Positions 25,933 through 34,727 of a DNA stretch of 64,000 nt are shown one piece after another (within the stretch, counting starts at the first letter, position 1; every line of letters starts with the position of its first letter). The notes under the pieces were generated by a model, which saw nothing but the letters and a program-made list of their open reading frames with translations, was not told where the DNA came from and made no database searches. A program made the position numbers and the translations under genes. Source of the stretch: Actinomycetota bacterium (lineage in GTDB: Bacteria; Actinomycetota; Humimicrobiia; Humimicrobiales; Humimicrobiaceae). The stretch is from positions 1-64,000 of the forward strand of contig JAQVDY010000008.1 of assembly GCA_028698215.1 (NCBI GenBank). The letters run 5' to 3'.

Positions 25933-26634
25933 ATGGTTATGGACTATAATAATATTTTAAATCAGGCAAGGCGGCTGGCAGGCAAGAATAATTTGGTTGT
26001 ATTTGACCTTAAAACTATAGAATACAAACAGGCCTGGCAGCTGCAGTCAGATCTGGCCCAGCTGGCAAAAAACATTTGCTGCCAGGGATTTTTGCTTCTG
26101 TTGGAGCATTATCCAGTAATTACTATAGGCAGTAACCGGAGCCGGGATAACCTTATTTCCAGCCCTGAAACCCTGAAATTAAAAAAAATTGGCCTGGTCC
26201 AGTCCAACCGGGGCGGAGATATAACTTTTCATGGACCCGGGCAGCTGGTGGGCTACCCCATAATCAACCTTAATTTATTTTCCAAAGATATTTCCCTGTA
26301 TGTCTGGCGGCTGGAACAGATTCTTATAGATACCCTGAAATATTACTGCCTGCCTGCTTACAGAATACCCGGCCAGCGGGGGGTATATGTGGATAGGCAA
26401 AAAATAGCCTCCCTGGGTATAAAGGTAAAAAGATGGGTAACCATGCACGGCTTCGCTTTAAATGTTAATACCGATCTTGATTATTTTAACCATATAGTAG
26501 CTTGCGGCCTCAGCCAGAATCCTCCAGTATCCATGCAGAAACTACTTGACCAAACTATCTTACTTGCCCCTGTCAAAGAACAGATAACAGCACAGTTTGA
26601 GCATCAGTTCAAAACTGAAGCAGTATGGGCCTAG
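25933..26634 (+). CDS. lipB: Octanoyl-ACP:protein octanoyltransferase
   Basis: A 233-residue enzyme that moves octanoyl from acyl carrier protein to the lipoyl domain Lys, the first step of lipoate assembly. The signature RGGDITFHGPGQLVGYPI is present near residue 94, the catalytic Lys in KIASLGIKVKRW and the catalytic Cys in VACGLSQ near 192. TATAAT at 25923-25928 lies only a few bases before the ATG pair (25933, 25939), and no ribosome site is visible, so the mRNA is probably leaderless. It lies opposite in strand but inside the 2-oxoacid dehydrogenase cluster. LipA is not in the window. The 3' end overlaps the next gene by four bases. Confidence 0.95.
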   Translation: MVMDYNNILNQARRLAGKNNLVVFDLKTIEYKQAWQLQSDLAQLAKNICCQGFLLLLEHYPVITIGSNRSRDNLISSPETLKLKKIGLVQSNRGGDITFHGPGQLVGYPIINLNLFSKDISLYVWRLEQILIDTLKYYCLPAYRIPGQRGVYVDRQKIASLGIKVKRWVTMHGFALNVNTDLDYFNHIVACGLSQNPPVSMQKLLDQTILLAPVKEQITAQFEHQFKTEAVWA

Positions 26635-26960
26635 CTGCCGTTTTCCTTTTTTAAAATCTCATATATTTCTTTTAAAACCTTCAAGGGTTCCCTTATCAGC
26701 CTCTTGGGGAAAAAAGGCATCAGGGTAGCCACTGCCTTCTTCATGTCTTCGGTCATGCGGTGAGGCTTGGTCAAGATCCGGTTAATGAAGTCTTCTGCAA
26801 AAACAGTTCTCAGGTGGCGCCGGTCAATTTCAACTTTTTTGCCGCAGTGGTTACACTCCACGCTTTTTAAATAATCGCCTATATAGTGCACCGTGTGAGG
26901 TACTTCCCGGTTACAGTTTATGCAGAAAAGGGTTATAGTGGTTTCTTCATCTTTTTTCAT
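26631..26960 (-). CDS. Small zinc-ribbon-like protein of unknown function
   Basis: A 109-residue protein. The N-terminal part has CINC and CNHC pairs 23 residues apart (FCINCNREVPHTV, then VECNHCGKKVEIDRR), a likely zinc ribbon. The C-terminal half is helical and basic (FFPKRLIREPLKVLKEIYE). It lies 51 bases after the E2 gene on the same strand, so it may be the last gene of that transcript. I do not recognise a named family. A role in protein or nucleic acid contact is possible. Confidence 0.7.
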   Translation of the reverse strand: MKKDEETTITLFCINCNREVPHTVHYIGDYLKSVECNHCGKKVEIDRRHLRTVFAEDFINRILTKPHRMTEDMKKAVATLMPFFPKRLIREPLKVLKEIYEILKKENGS

Positions 26961-27011
26961 AACTTTCTGCTTTCGCTAATTTATTACCCTTATTATAAAG
27001 GCTTTTAAAGT

Positions 27012-28298
27012 TTATATCACTAATAGCTCAGGATTTTGTATATGCTCCACTATCCTGTCTAAAAATTGGGCGGCTATAGCCCCATCCAGTATACGGTGGT
27101 CCACCGCCAGGGTAATATTTACAAAAGATTTTGGCACCACCTTGTCCTGGTCCAGGCCAGGCTCTTTGTATATAGCTCCTACCGACATTATTGCTGCCTG
27201 GGGAGGATTTATTATAGCTGTAAATTCCCTTACTGAAGAATACATCCCCAAGTTGGAAACGGTAAAGGTACCGTTAGCCAAATCCTGGCCGGAAAGGCTG
27301 CCCTGCCTGGCCCTGTTTACCAGGTCAGCTCTTTTTTTGGCTATCTCTACCAGGGTAAGCTGGTCTGCATGGCTGATAACCGGCACCACCAAACCACCCT
27401 CTATGGATACCGCCAAGCCAATATTTATATCCTGATGGATAATTAAACGGTCATTTTCCAGGGAACTGTTAAAGGCAGGAAACTCTTTTATTACACTGGC
27501 GGCAATCTTTAGCATAAAATCAGAATAAGTTATGCCGGCGCCATATAATGCCTGCGCTTTGCTTTTTAGTTTTTCCCTTAAGGCTATAAGTTTATCCGCT
27601 TCAGCCTTGGCCTTAAAATATACATGGGGAATACTCTGGTATGACTGGACCATCCTTTGGGCGATGGTTCTCCTCATGGCAGTAAGATTGGAGGCCAAAG
27701 AAGTTTCTTTTCCAGCCTCAGGAACTGCTGATTCTATATCCCGGGCTACGATCCGTCCTCCGGGGCCGCTGCCTTTAATACAGCTGTAGTCTATTTGCTT
27801 TTCGCGGGATAGCTTTTTGGCATAGGGGGATATCTTGATCCTTTCGGTTGATTTAGCCTGGTAGGCTTCTATGTCCTGTTTTACTATTCTTCCCTTAGGG
27901 CCGGTCCCCTTGATTAAAGATAAGTCTATATTTTTTTGTTGGGCCAGCTTTCTAGCCAGGGGGCTGGCTTCTGCCGGTTTTAAGCTTTGTTCGCTTATGG
28001 CTTGGCTGGTGATCTCTATTTTAGGCTGTTCTTTGCCCTTTTTTTTGATTATTAGGGGTTCGCCCTTTTCTCCTATGTAAGCCACTACTTCGGTAACCGG
28101 CACTTCTTCCCCTTCTTTTTTTAAAATCTTTCTTAAATAACCTGAATAATAAGATTCAACTTCCAAAGACACCTTATCGGTCATAACTTCAAACAGGACC
28201 TCCCCTTCCTGTACCAGGTCGCCCTCTTGCTTATGCCATTTTTCTATAACCCCTGATTCCATGGTAAGCCCCAGTTTGGGCATTATAACTTCATGCAT
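27012..28298 (-). CDS. 2-oxoacid dehydrogenase E2 (dihydrolipoamide acyltransferase)
   Basis: A 428-residue core subunit. One lipoyl domain at residues 1-78 carries the lipoylated Lys42 in TDKV. Two peripheral-subunit-binding domains follow, residues 111-144 (ASPLARKLAQQKNID) and 157-189 (ISPYAKKLSREKQID), where most E2 proteins have one. The catalytic domain ends with DHRILDGA near residue 400, holding the His and Asp of the active site. It transfers the acyl group to CoA. Start behind GGAGGAAG. Pyruvate or acetoin is the probable substrate of the complex. Confidence 0.93.
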   Translation of the reverse strand: MHEVIMPKLGLTMESGVIEKWHKQEGDLVQEGEVLFEVMTDKVSLEVESYYSGYLRKILKKEGEEVPVTEVVAYIGEKGEPLIIKKKGKEQPKIEITSQAISEQSLKPAEASPLARKLAQQKNIDLSLIKGTGPKGRIVKQDIEAYQAKSTERIKISPYAKKLSREKQIDYSCIKGSGPGGRIVARDIESAVPEAGKETSLASNLTAMRRTIAQRMVQSYQSIPHVYFKAKAEADKLIALREKLKSKAQALYGAGITYSDFMLKIAASVIKEFPAFNSSLENDRLIIHQDINIGLAVSIEGGLVVPVISHADQLTLVEIAKKRADLVNRARQGSLSGQDLANGTFTVSNLGMYSSVREFTAIINPPQAAIMSVGAIYKEPGLDQDKVVPKSFVNITLAVDHRILDGAIAAQFLDRIVEHIQNPELLVI

Positions 28299-28369
28299 GC
28301 TCTTCCTCCCCAGCTCAAAGTTTAGATTTCCTTACGGTTATCATTAATAATTGCAATACTGCAATATTA

Positions 28370-29362
28370 TCAAATTTTATTTATTATATCCACTATGCCT
28401 TTCTTTATCCTATCGGTATCCGGTATCATCTCCTGCTCCAGCACCAGGGAATAGGGCACCGGGCAATTCTTTCCGGCAATTCTTACCGGAGGAGCATCCA
28501 GCCAGTCAAAACCCTCCTGGGCCAGCTGGGCTGCCACCTCCCCCATGAACCCTCCAAAAATAGGCGCTTCTTCTACGCATAACAGCCTCTTTGTCTTTTG
28601 AAGTGACTGCAGTACAAGGCCTGTATCTAAGGGCCTTAAGGTTCTTAAGTCTATTACCTCTGCTTCAATACCCTGCTCTTGTGACAAAATTTCTGCTGCC
28701 TGCAGGGATTTAGTGACCATATGGGAAGTGGCCACCACCGTCACCTCTGTGCCTTCCCTTTTTATATCGGCTTTGCCCAGGGGAATCTTATACATAGGTT
28801 CCGGTACTTCCTGCATGCACTGCCGGTTCTTGTAAAGCAATTTATGCTCTATGAAAATAATAGGGTTTCCATCATAAACAGAAGATATCAGAAGGCCTTT
28901 GGCATCATAGGGACAGGAAGGCATTACCACTTTTAGCCCCGGTATATGGGCAAACAGCGACTCCAGGCTCTGGGAATGCTGTTCTGCTGCCCCCGTTCCT
29001 CCCCCTCCTGCAGTCCTTATGACCAGGGGCACCCTGGCTTTGCCCCCGAACTGGTATCTTATCTTGGCTGCTTGATTTACAATCTGGTCCATGGCTATGG
29101 TCAAAAAGTCAGAAAACATAATCTCTGCAATGGGCCTCATGCCGGTTACCGCGCTGCCTATGCCCGTTCCTACTATGGCCGCTTCTGAAATGGGGGTATT
29201 CCTTATCCTTTCCGGGCCAAATTCTTCCAGCATTCCTACCGTTACCCCAAAAGCGCCTCCGTATTCGGCAATATCTTCTCCCAGCAGAAAAACATCCTTA
29301 TCTTTTCTCATCATCTGCTGCATGGCTTCCCTTATCGCTTCCAGGTAGGTTATCTTTCTCAT
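28370..29362 (-). CDS. 2-oxoacid (pyruvate/acetoin) dehydrogenase E1 beta
   Basis: A 330-residue thiamine-diphosphate enzyme subunit. It begins MRKITYLEAIREAMQQMM and shows LLGEDIAEYGGAFGVT with the cofactor-activating Glu, NTPISEAAIVGTGIGSA, PLVIRTAGGGGTG, and the C-terminal EVIDLRTLRPLD and ETKRLLCVEEAP-type strands. The ATG at 29362 is preferred over an upstream one at 29395: a GGAAGAGG site precedes it, and it avoids overlap with E1 alpha, which stops at 29367. It works with E1 alpha to decarboxylate the 2-oxoacid and acylate the E2 lipoyl arm. Confidence 0.94.
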   Translation of the reverse strand: MRKITYLEAIREAMQQMMRKDKDVFLLGEDIAEYGGAFGVTVGMLEEFGPERIRNTPISEAAIVGTGIGSAVTGMRPIAEIMFSDFLTIAMDQIVNQAAKIRYQFGGKARVPLVIRTAGGGGTGAAEQHSQSLESLFAHIPGLKVVMPSCPYDAKGLLISSVYDGNPIIFIEHKLLYKNRQCMQEVPEPMYKIPLGKADIKREGTEVTVVATSHMVTKSLQAAEILSQEQGIEAEVIDLRTLRPLDTGLVLQSLQKTKRLLCVEEAPIFGGFMGEVAAQLAQEGFDWLDAPPVRIAGKNCPVPYSLVLEQEMIPDTDRIKKGIVDIINKI

Positions 29363-29366
29363 AGGC

Positions 29367-30392
29367 TTAAACCTCTTCCTGCTGGTAATAAACATCCTCT
29401 TCTACCTGTTCCGGGTCAGGGAAGGGGCTTTCTAAGGCAAATTCTACCGCCTGGGCCAGCTCCCTTGCCACCTGTTTTTCCAACCGCCCTGCCTGCTGCT
29501 GGCTTAGGATATTTTCCTGTTTTAAATATTTAAGGTAGCGGGCAATAGGGTCTTTGGCCATCCAGGACCGTACTTCCTGTTTGCTTCGATACACCTGGGC
29601 ATCGCTTTTGGAATGTCCTTTCCAGCGGTAAGTAACCGCTTCTACCAGTACCGGCCCTTTGCCTAACCGGCACCGCTGGGCAAAATGGTAAATGGTATTA
29701 TAAACCTGGCCCAAATCATTTCCATCAATGGTGAGCCCATCTATTCCATAAGCCAGCTTGCGGTCTGAAATCTTATTGATATTAAAGGCATAACTGGTGG
29801 GAGTAGACATGCCGTAAACATTATTTTCACAAATATATATAACCGGTAAATCCCAGATGGAAGCCAGGTTTAAGGATTCATGGAAAATTCCCTGGTTAGC
29901 CGCTCCATCGCCAAAAAAGCAAAGCACCACCTTCCGGTTTCCAAACTTTAGCTTACAGGTAAGGGCTGCCCCGGCAGCAATTCCCAGCCCTCCCCCCACT
30001 ATTCCGTTAGCTCCCAGATTACCAGAATCAAGGTCTGCAATATGCATAGAGCCTCCCCTGCCCCGGCAATAGCCGGTGCTTTTGCCCAGAAGCTCTGCCA
30101 TCATTAGCTTAAGGTCTGCCCCCTTGCCTATGCAGTGGCCATGGCCCCGGTGGGTAGAGGTGATATAGTCCTCCCTGCCAGCGGCAGAAATAGCACCTAT
30201 AGCTGTTGCTTCCTGGCCAATGCAAAGATGGCAGGTACCATGAATCATGCCCCGTATTATAAACTGCTCTGTCTGCTGCTCAAAATGCCTGACCTGGTAC
30301 ATTTTTTTTAACATATCTATTTTTACAGAATTATCCAGCTGGCCAAACCTGTCTTCCAGCCTATATCCGCCCACCATCATATTTGCTGCCAT
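29367..30392 (-). CDS. 2-oxoacid (pyruvate/acetoin) dehydrogenase E1 alpha
   Basis: A 341-residue subunit with the thiamine diphosphate motif FFGDGAANQG through CENN (residues 170-195), preceded by GGSMHIADLDSGNLGANGIVGG-type loop residues near 120. The phrase ENNVYGMSTPTS is closer in style to AcoA of acetoin dehydrogenases than to YAISTP of pyruvate enzymes, but that is weak evidence. The first residues MAANMMVGGYRLEDRF are variable. It starts one base after the regulator gene stop, so the regulator and enzyme are one operon. Confidence 0.94.
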   Translation of the reverse strand: MAANMMVGGYRLEDRFGQLDNSVKIDMLKKMYQVRHFEQQTEQFIIRGMIHGTCHLCIGQEATAIGAISAAGREDYITSTHRGHGHCIGKGADLKLMMAELLGKSTGYCRGRGGSMHIADLDSGNLGANGIVGGGLGIAAGAALTCKLKFGNRKVVLCFFGDGAANQGIFHESLNLASIWDLPVIYICENNVYGMSTPTSYAFNINKISDRKLAYGIDGLTIDGNDLGQVYNTIYHFAQRCRLGKGPVLVEAVTYRWKGHSKSDAQVYRSKQEVRSWMAKDPIARYLKYLKQENILSQQQAGRLEKQVARELAQAVEFALESPFPDPEQVEEDVYYQQEEV

Positions 30393-30393
30393 A

Positions 30394-31332
30394 TTAATCT
30401 TTACCTACCTTCCTGGCAGTATAATCATCAGTGATAAGCCTATCCATAATGCCTCCCTGTAATGCCGCCTTTATTACCGGGGCTTTTCTCAAGCCAAAGC
30501 CAACCACTACTACATCCTGTATCTGTTTTAGCCTGTCCCAGCTGGCCCTGATTAACCTGTGGTTTAAACGGTTTTTTACCGGTTTTCCCTGTCTGTCTAT
30601 AAATATAAGGTTAATATCCCCTATCACCTGCAGGCTTTTTAAATAATCAAATTCTTCCGGCTTGAAATTTCCGCTTTGCAGTAAAGTGGATTTTTGGCCT
30701 ATATCGCTGATTCCCAATATAGCCATCTCTACCTTGTCGTAATTGCTGATGATTTGTTCAGTATTGCTGTCTTTTTCAATAAACTCTTTTACCTGCCTGT
30801 TGTCCACCACCGCGGGAGCATTGATAATGTAGCTTATCCCCCCTAGCCGCTGGGCCAGGGTAGCGGCAATAGAATTGGTATGGATCCCAGTCCCAATTTT
30901 ACCCAGTCCCCCTATAAGGGGAATGACCTTTACCGGGTAGCTGCCCTTAACCTCCATGTAATCAGTAAGGCTTTTTAAAGTGGTGCCCCACCCTATTCCC
31001 AAGTATTTTACAGCAGCAGCCCGCCTGTCCAGCATACTGGAAAGCCTGGCTGCCATGGCTTTTAATATTTGGGCCTTGTCCTCATAGCTGGGAACGATAA
31101 TGCACTCTTTAAGGTTAAACTTCTTTTCTATCTCCAATTCCAGTGTCTCGTACTGGCCGGAAGGAGAATGGATTTTGATATCTACTATCTTTTCTGACCT
31201 GGCCAGGTTAAGGTACCGGGATACCCGGGTGCGGGATATGCCCAGTTTATCTGCAATTTCCTGCTGGGTCTGATCCCCCAGGTAATAGAGCCTGGCTATT
31301 TTAGTCACCAGTTTTTGTTTCTGAATATCCAT
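30394..31332 (-). CDS. SorC-family sugar-binding transcriptional regulator
   Basis: About 312 residues from ATG at 31332; starts at 31353 and 31365 are also open. The helix-turn-helix is QTQQEIADKLGISRTRVSRYLNLA near residues 20-45, followed by the SorC effector domain (YLGIGWGTTLKSL, VIPLIGGLGKIGTGIHTNSIAATLAQRLGG, VVGFGLRKAPVIKAAL). Family members sense phosphorylated sugars or polyols. It is the first gene of the run with E1 alpha, E1 beta and E2, so it probably controls them and itself. Confidence 0.9.
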   Translation of the reverse strand: MDIQKQKLVTKIARLYYLGDQTQQEIADKLGISRTRVSRYLNLARSEKIVDIKIHSPSGQYETLELEIEKKFNLKECIIVPSYEDKAQILKAMAARLSSMLDRRAAAVKYLGIGWGTTLKSLTDYMEVKGSYPVKVIPLIGGLGKIGTGIHTNSIAATLAQRLGGISYIINAPAVVDNRQVKEFIEKDSNTEQIISNYDKVEMAILGISDIGQKSTLLQSGNFKPEEFDYLKSLQVIGDINLIFIDRQGKPVKNRLNHRLIRASWDRLKQIQDVVVVGFGLRKAPVIKAALQGGIMDRLITDDYTARKVGKD

Positions 31333-31342
31333 TCCCCATATC

Positions 31343-31409
31343 GCACATCTGTGCATTAAAAGCACATAATTTCACTTATCACTATAGCATAACCCTAAAA
31401 CTTTTCCAA
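31343..31409 (-). promoter_or_regulatory. Promoter and candidate operator of the SorC-E1-E2 operon
   Basis: On the minus strand TTGGAA (31409-31404), a 17-base spacer and TATAGT (31386-31381) with TG one base upstream form a good promoter. Just downstream, GCACA-TC-TGTGC (31343-31354) is a perfect 5-base inverted repeat and a further GCACAT lies at 31362-31367. A regulator bound there would block transcription. Assigning it to the SorC protein is inference from position. Confidence 0.5.
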
Positions 31410-31419
31410 TGCTTGCACC

Positions 31420-32439
31420 TTATTTCAAGCAGAATATAGGTTTATATACCTGCCTGGACAACATCAGGTCCAGGCCCTGTTTAAATTGGGACAGAGGCAT
31501 GGTTTCCGAAAGCAGCCCCGATACATCAATTCTTCCTTGGCTAATCAGCTGGTAGGCGGATTCTAAAGTCTGGGGGGTAGAAGAATAGGTGCTCTTGAGA
31601 GTAATTTCCCTTTTGTAGATTTCTTCCAGATTCATATCTACTGTAACATTTTTTTGGGAAGCGCCAAATATATTGATTACGGCCCCGTCCCTGATATAAT
31701 CCATGGCCTGCTTAACCGTACTGCTATTGGTTACAGTTAACAGCACCACATCGGCACCTATCTTAGTCAGGTGTTTAATCTTTTTGCCCATATCTTCCCC
31801 ATTGGGATTTATTAGCGCATCCGCTCCTGCCTCTTGTGCCAGTTTCAGCCTACTATCATCTATATCTACAGCAATAGCTTTTGCTTTTGCCAGCTTTACC
31901 AGCTGTATAAACAGTATGCCTATAGCCCCGGCTCCCACCACGCTAACCCAGTCCCCCGGCTGTATGTCTACCCTGTCCATAGCCCTCATACAGCAGGCCA
32001 GGGGCTCTATAAATACCGCATTCTCTACCGGCAGGCCTGGAGGTAGTTTGAAAGTAGTATAGTTTATATGGTGCCCTGAAAGCTTTATATATTGGGAAAA
32101 ACCCCCCGGTTCAATATTGGTCTGCCTAAATTGAGAACACATGGAATAGTTTCCATGCCTGCAGTAATGGCATTTAAAACAGGGGATATGGTGGGCCGCC
32201 ACTACCACATCACCAATACTAAACCTGGAAACCTGCTTGCCTTTTTTAACTACCTTACCCACCACTTCATGTCCATATATTGCAGGTTTGGGAGAATCCG
32301 GATCAAATATCTTGATTATGTCTGAACCGCAAAGGCCGCACAGCAGCATCTCTATCAGCATCTCACTGGGGCCTATGGCCGGTACCTCTACCTCCTGTAG
32401 GCAAAATTTATCATGGCTGTAGCAAAAAAGAGCTTTCAT
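31420..32439 (-). CDS. Zinc-dependent medium-chain alcohol/polyol dehydrogenase (copy A)
   Basis: A 339-residue MDR dehydrogenase. Catalytic zinc ligands are in LCGLCGSD and IYGHEVVG; the structural zinc has CFKCHYCRHGNYSMC near residues 92-106. The cofactor fold shows VVGAGAIGILFIQL and an Asp (AVDIDDSR) that favours NAD over NADP. Relatives include threonine, sorbitol, galactitol-phosphate and 2,3-butanediol dehydrogenases. It starts three bases after its neighbour's stop. With acetoin-type E1/E2 genes downstream, butanediol is one candidate; with PTS genes upstream, a polyol phosphate is another. Confidence 0.88.
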   Translation of the reverse strand: MKALFCYSHDKFCLQEVEVPAIGPSEMLIEMLLCGLCGSDIIKIFDPDSPKPAIYGHEVVGKVVKKGKQVSRFSIGDVVVAAHHIPCFKCHYCRHGNYSMCSQFRQTNIEPGGFSQYIKLSGHHINYTTFKLPPGLPVENAVFIEPLACCMRAMDRVDIQPGDWVSVVGAGAIGILFIQLVKLAKAKAIAVDIDDSRLKLAQEAGADALINPNGEDMGKKIKHLTKIGADVVLLTVTNSSTVKQAMDYIRDGAVINIFGASQKNVTVDMNLEEIYKREITLKSTYSSTPQTLESAYQLISQGRIDVSGLLSETMPLSQFKQGLDLMLSRQVYKPIFCLK

Positions 32440-32442
32440 GGC

Positions 32443-33477
32443 TTAACTTACTATATTGTATTTAATTCCCTGTTTATTATCCATCAAATTTAAGGCTTGC
32501 AGCAGCTGGCTTAAAGGCATATCCGCAGTAATAAATTTTTGGGCATCTATCAGCCCTGAAACAATCATGCCAAAAGCCTTTTGGGCATAATAAGGGGTGA
32601 GATGGTATATACCCTTTATGGTTAGCTCTGAATAATGAAGCAAAGAAGTATCCACTTCAATGGTGCTTCCGTGTTTACACCCCCCAAAAAGCAGTGCCAA
32701 CCCGCCTTTTCTAACCATAAGGATAGCTTTTTCCCAAACCTTGGCACTTCCTGTAGCATCAATAGCTACATCTGCCCCGTAGCCTCGTTCCGTAAAAGAC
32801 TTAACTTCTTCCACCGGATCGGTTTGGGAGGCATCAACCGTAAAATGGGCGCCAAACTGCCGGGCATAAGCCAGCCTTTCAGAAGATAAGTCGCTCACAA
32901 TTATTCTGGCCCCTTTCAGTTTGGCCAAAGCCACAAATAAAAGACCTATAGGTCCCGCCCCGTTTATGGCTACGGTATCCCCAATGCCGATATGGCTCTC
33001 TTCTACCCCGTGAAGCACACAGGACAGGGGCTCCAGCAGGGCCGCTTCCTTATAGCTTACATGATCCGGTATTTTAAAGGTATTTATTTTAACAATAGAA
33101 GATGGGATTTTAATATACTGGGCATAAGCGCCATTGTTGTACACTATATTTTCACACATGGAATAGCGCTCCCGGCGGCAGTAGTAACATTGAAAACAGG
33201 GACTGGAATTTAACCCTACTACCCGGTCTCCCACCTTAAATCCTTCTGTCCCCGGCCCTATTTCCACTATGTCTCCTGCGTACTCGTGGCCAAATACCGA
33301 GCCATCTTTAATCATGGTTGGATGGCCCTGCTTATAGGTTTTTAAATCAGAACCGCAGGTAAGGGCAGCCCTTATCCTTACCAATAATTCGCCCTGCCCC
33401 ACCTGGGGAATATCAGTCTCAGCATATCTTACCTGGCCAGGCCCAAAGAAAAGCTGGGCTTTCATCTTGCCTTTCAT
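32443..33477 (-). CDS. Zinc-dependent medium-chain alcohol/polyol dehydrogenase (copy B)
   Basis: A 344-residue paralogue of the next gene, with TCGSDLK, FGHEYAG, structural zinc cysteines CFQCYYCRRERYSMC, and the Rossmann stretch INGAGPIGLLFVAL. The acid residue after the second strand (IVSDLSSERL) again suggests NAD. The ATG at 33477 is preceded by AGGAAGG. The pair resembles tandem polyol dehydrogenases that act on two positions or two isomers of the same compound. Substrate unknown. Confidence 0.88.
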   Translation of the reverse strand: MKGKMKAQLFFGPGQVRYAETDIPQVGQGELLVRIRAALTCGSDLKTYKQGHPTMIKDGSVFGHEYAGDIVEIGPGTEGFKVGDRVVGLNSSPCFQCYYCRRERYSMCENIVYNNGAYAQYIKIPSSIVKINTFKIPDHVSYKEAALLEPLSCVLHGVEESHIGIGDTVAINGAGPIGLLFVALAKLKGARIIVSDLSSERLAYARQFGAHFTVDASQTDPVEEVKSFTERGYGADVAIDATGSAKVWEKAILMVRKGGLALLFGGCKHGSTIEVDTSLLHYSELTIKGIYHLTPYYAQKAFGMIVSGLIDAQKFITADMPLSQLLQALNLMDNKQGIKYNIVS

Positions 33478-33596
33478 ACTAAGCCTTCCTGTCTTTTGTT
33501 ATGGTTCCCTATTATATATTATTCTATATGATTTCCCAAAATTATCCCGGCAAAACTTGAAATACATCAACAGGCCGGTAACCGCAATAAATATAG

Positions 33597-34562
33597 TTAA
33601 CTATCAATTTTAAGAAAATGGTTTACTGCTTTCCGGTAAGGCAAAGCGTCAATTACCCCTTTCCGGGTGGAAGTGATGGCAGCAGCAGCACTGCTGAATG
33701 TTAATACTTTTTCCAGCAAGGCCTGGTCTAAGGCCAGGCTGCCTAAACCATAGTCCAGGATACCGCATAAAAGCCCGGCCACAAAACTGTCACCGCAGCC
33801 GGTAGCATCCACGGTGTCCAGCTGGAACGTTTCCACTTTTCCGTATCCGGAATCAGAGAGGTAATAAGAGCCGTACTGGCCCAGGGTAAGTATCACCAGC
33901 CGGGGACCATATTCCCTTATTTGCTCCATGGCCAGCTTATGGTCTTTTTCCCCGGTCAAAAAAGCCAGTTCTTCATCATTCACCTTAACTACATCAGCCA
34001 AGCCCAAAGGCTTAATAATTTGCTGGCGGGCTGATTTTAAATCAGGCCAAAGAGCAGGCCGCAGGTTAGGGTCATAAGAAATTACCAAACCGCCTTGTTT
34101 GGCTGTCCCGGCTGCTTTCAGCGTGGCTGAACGGCTGGGCTGGCTTACCAGGGTGATAGAGCCAAAATGAAACACCTTCCCCGACCGCAGGAATTGCAGG
34201 TCAAACTGTTTTGAATCCAGCATCATGTCTGCGCTAGGATTACGGTAAAATAAAAATTCGCGGGTATTGGGGGTGGGCAGAGAAACAAAGGCCAGCCCGG
34301 TGCGGGCCTGGCTGTCAAATTGAATCTGGCTTACATCTACCTGGTTTTCAATAAAAATTTGCTCCAAATAACGGCCAAAGTCATCATCTCCCACCCTGCC
34401 TATAAAGGCAGCTGACCTGTCCAGCCTGGCTACCCCCACTGCCACATTGGCAGGGGCTCCCCCTGCCACCTTTTTAAAAGCATCTACTTCTATCAATTTT
34501 TTACCTGATTCTAAAGGCATAAAATCAATCAAGGCTTCTCCCAGGCATAAAATATCAGGCAT
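33597..34562 (-). CDS. PfkB-family sugar kinase, fructokinase-like
   Basis: A 321-residue ribokinase-fold enzyme. It starts MPDILCLGEALIDFMPLESG, has GGAPANVAVGVARL, GRVGDDDFG, and the ATP-site/catalytic motif VDATGCGDSFVAGLL with the catalytic Asp. The opening is typical of fructokinases and KDG kinases. The ATG at 34562 follows AGGAGGATAAC; upstream starts to 34622 are less likely. Divergent from the PTS genes, 165 bases away, and upstream of the two dehydrogenases, it probably phosphorylates the ketose they produce. Confidence 0.9.
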   Translation of the reverse strand: MPDILCLGEALIDFMPLESGKKLIEVDAFKKVAGGAPANVAVGVARLDRSAAFIGRVGDDDFGRYLEQIFIENQVDVSQIQFDSQARTGLAFVSLPTPNTREFLFYRNPSADMMLDSKQFDLQFLRSGKVFHFGSITLVSQPSRSATLKAAGTAKQGGLVISYDPNLRPALWPDLKSARQQIIKPLGLADVVKVNDEELAFLTGEKDHKLAMEQIREYGPRLVILTLGQYGSYYLSDSGYGKVETFQLDTVDATGCGDSFVAGLLCGILDYGLGSLALDQALLEKVLTFSSAAAAITSTRKGVIDALPYRKAVNHFLKIDS

Positions 34563-34727
34563 AATGTTATCCTCCTGTGTACCTCTTGTTTGGTTAAAGC
34601 CAGCCACCCGGCTACCCGGCAATGATCATCTACAGCAAACCAAAGATTCTATTTTGCCATTTATAAGGCTTTTTTTTACTGCTTATATTATAATGTTTTT
34701 TATCCATTTTAAAAAAATATTGTTGTT

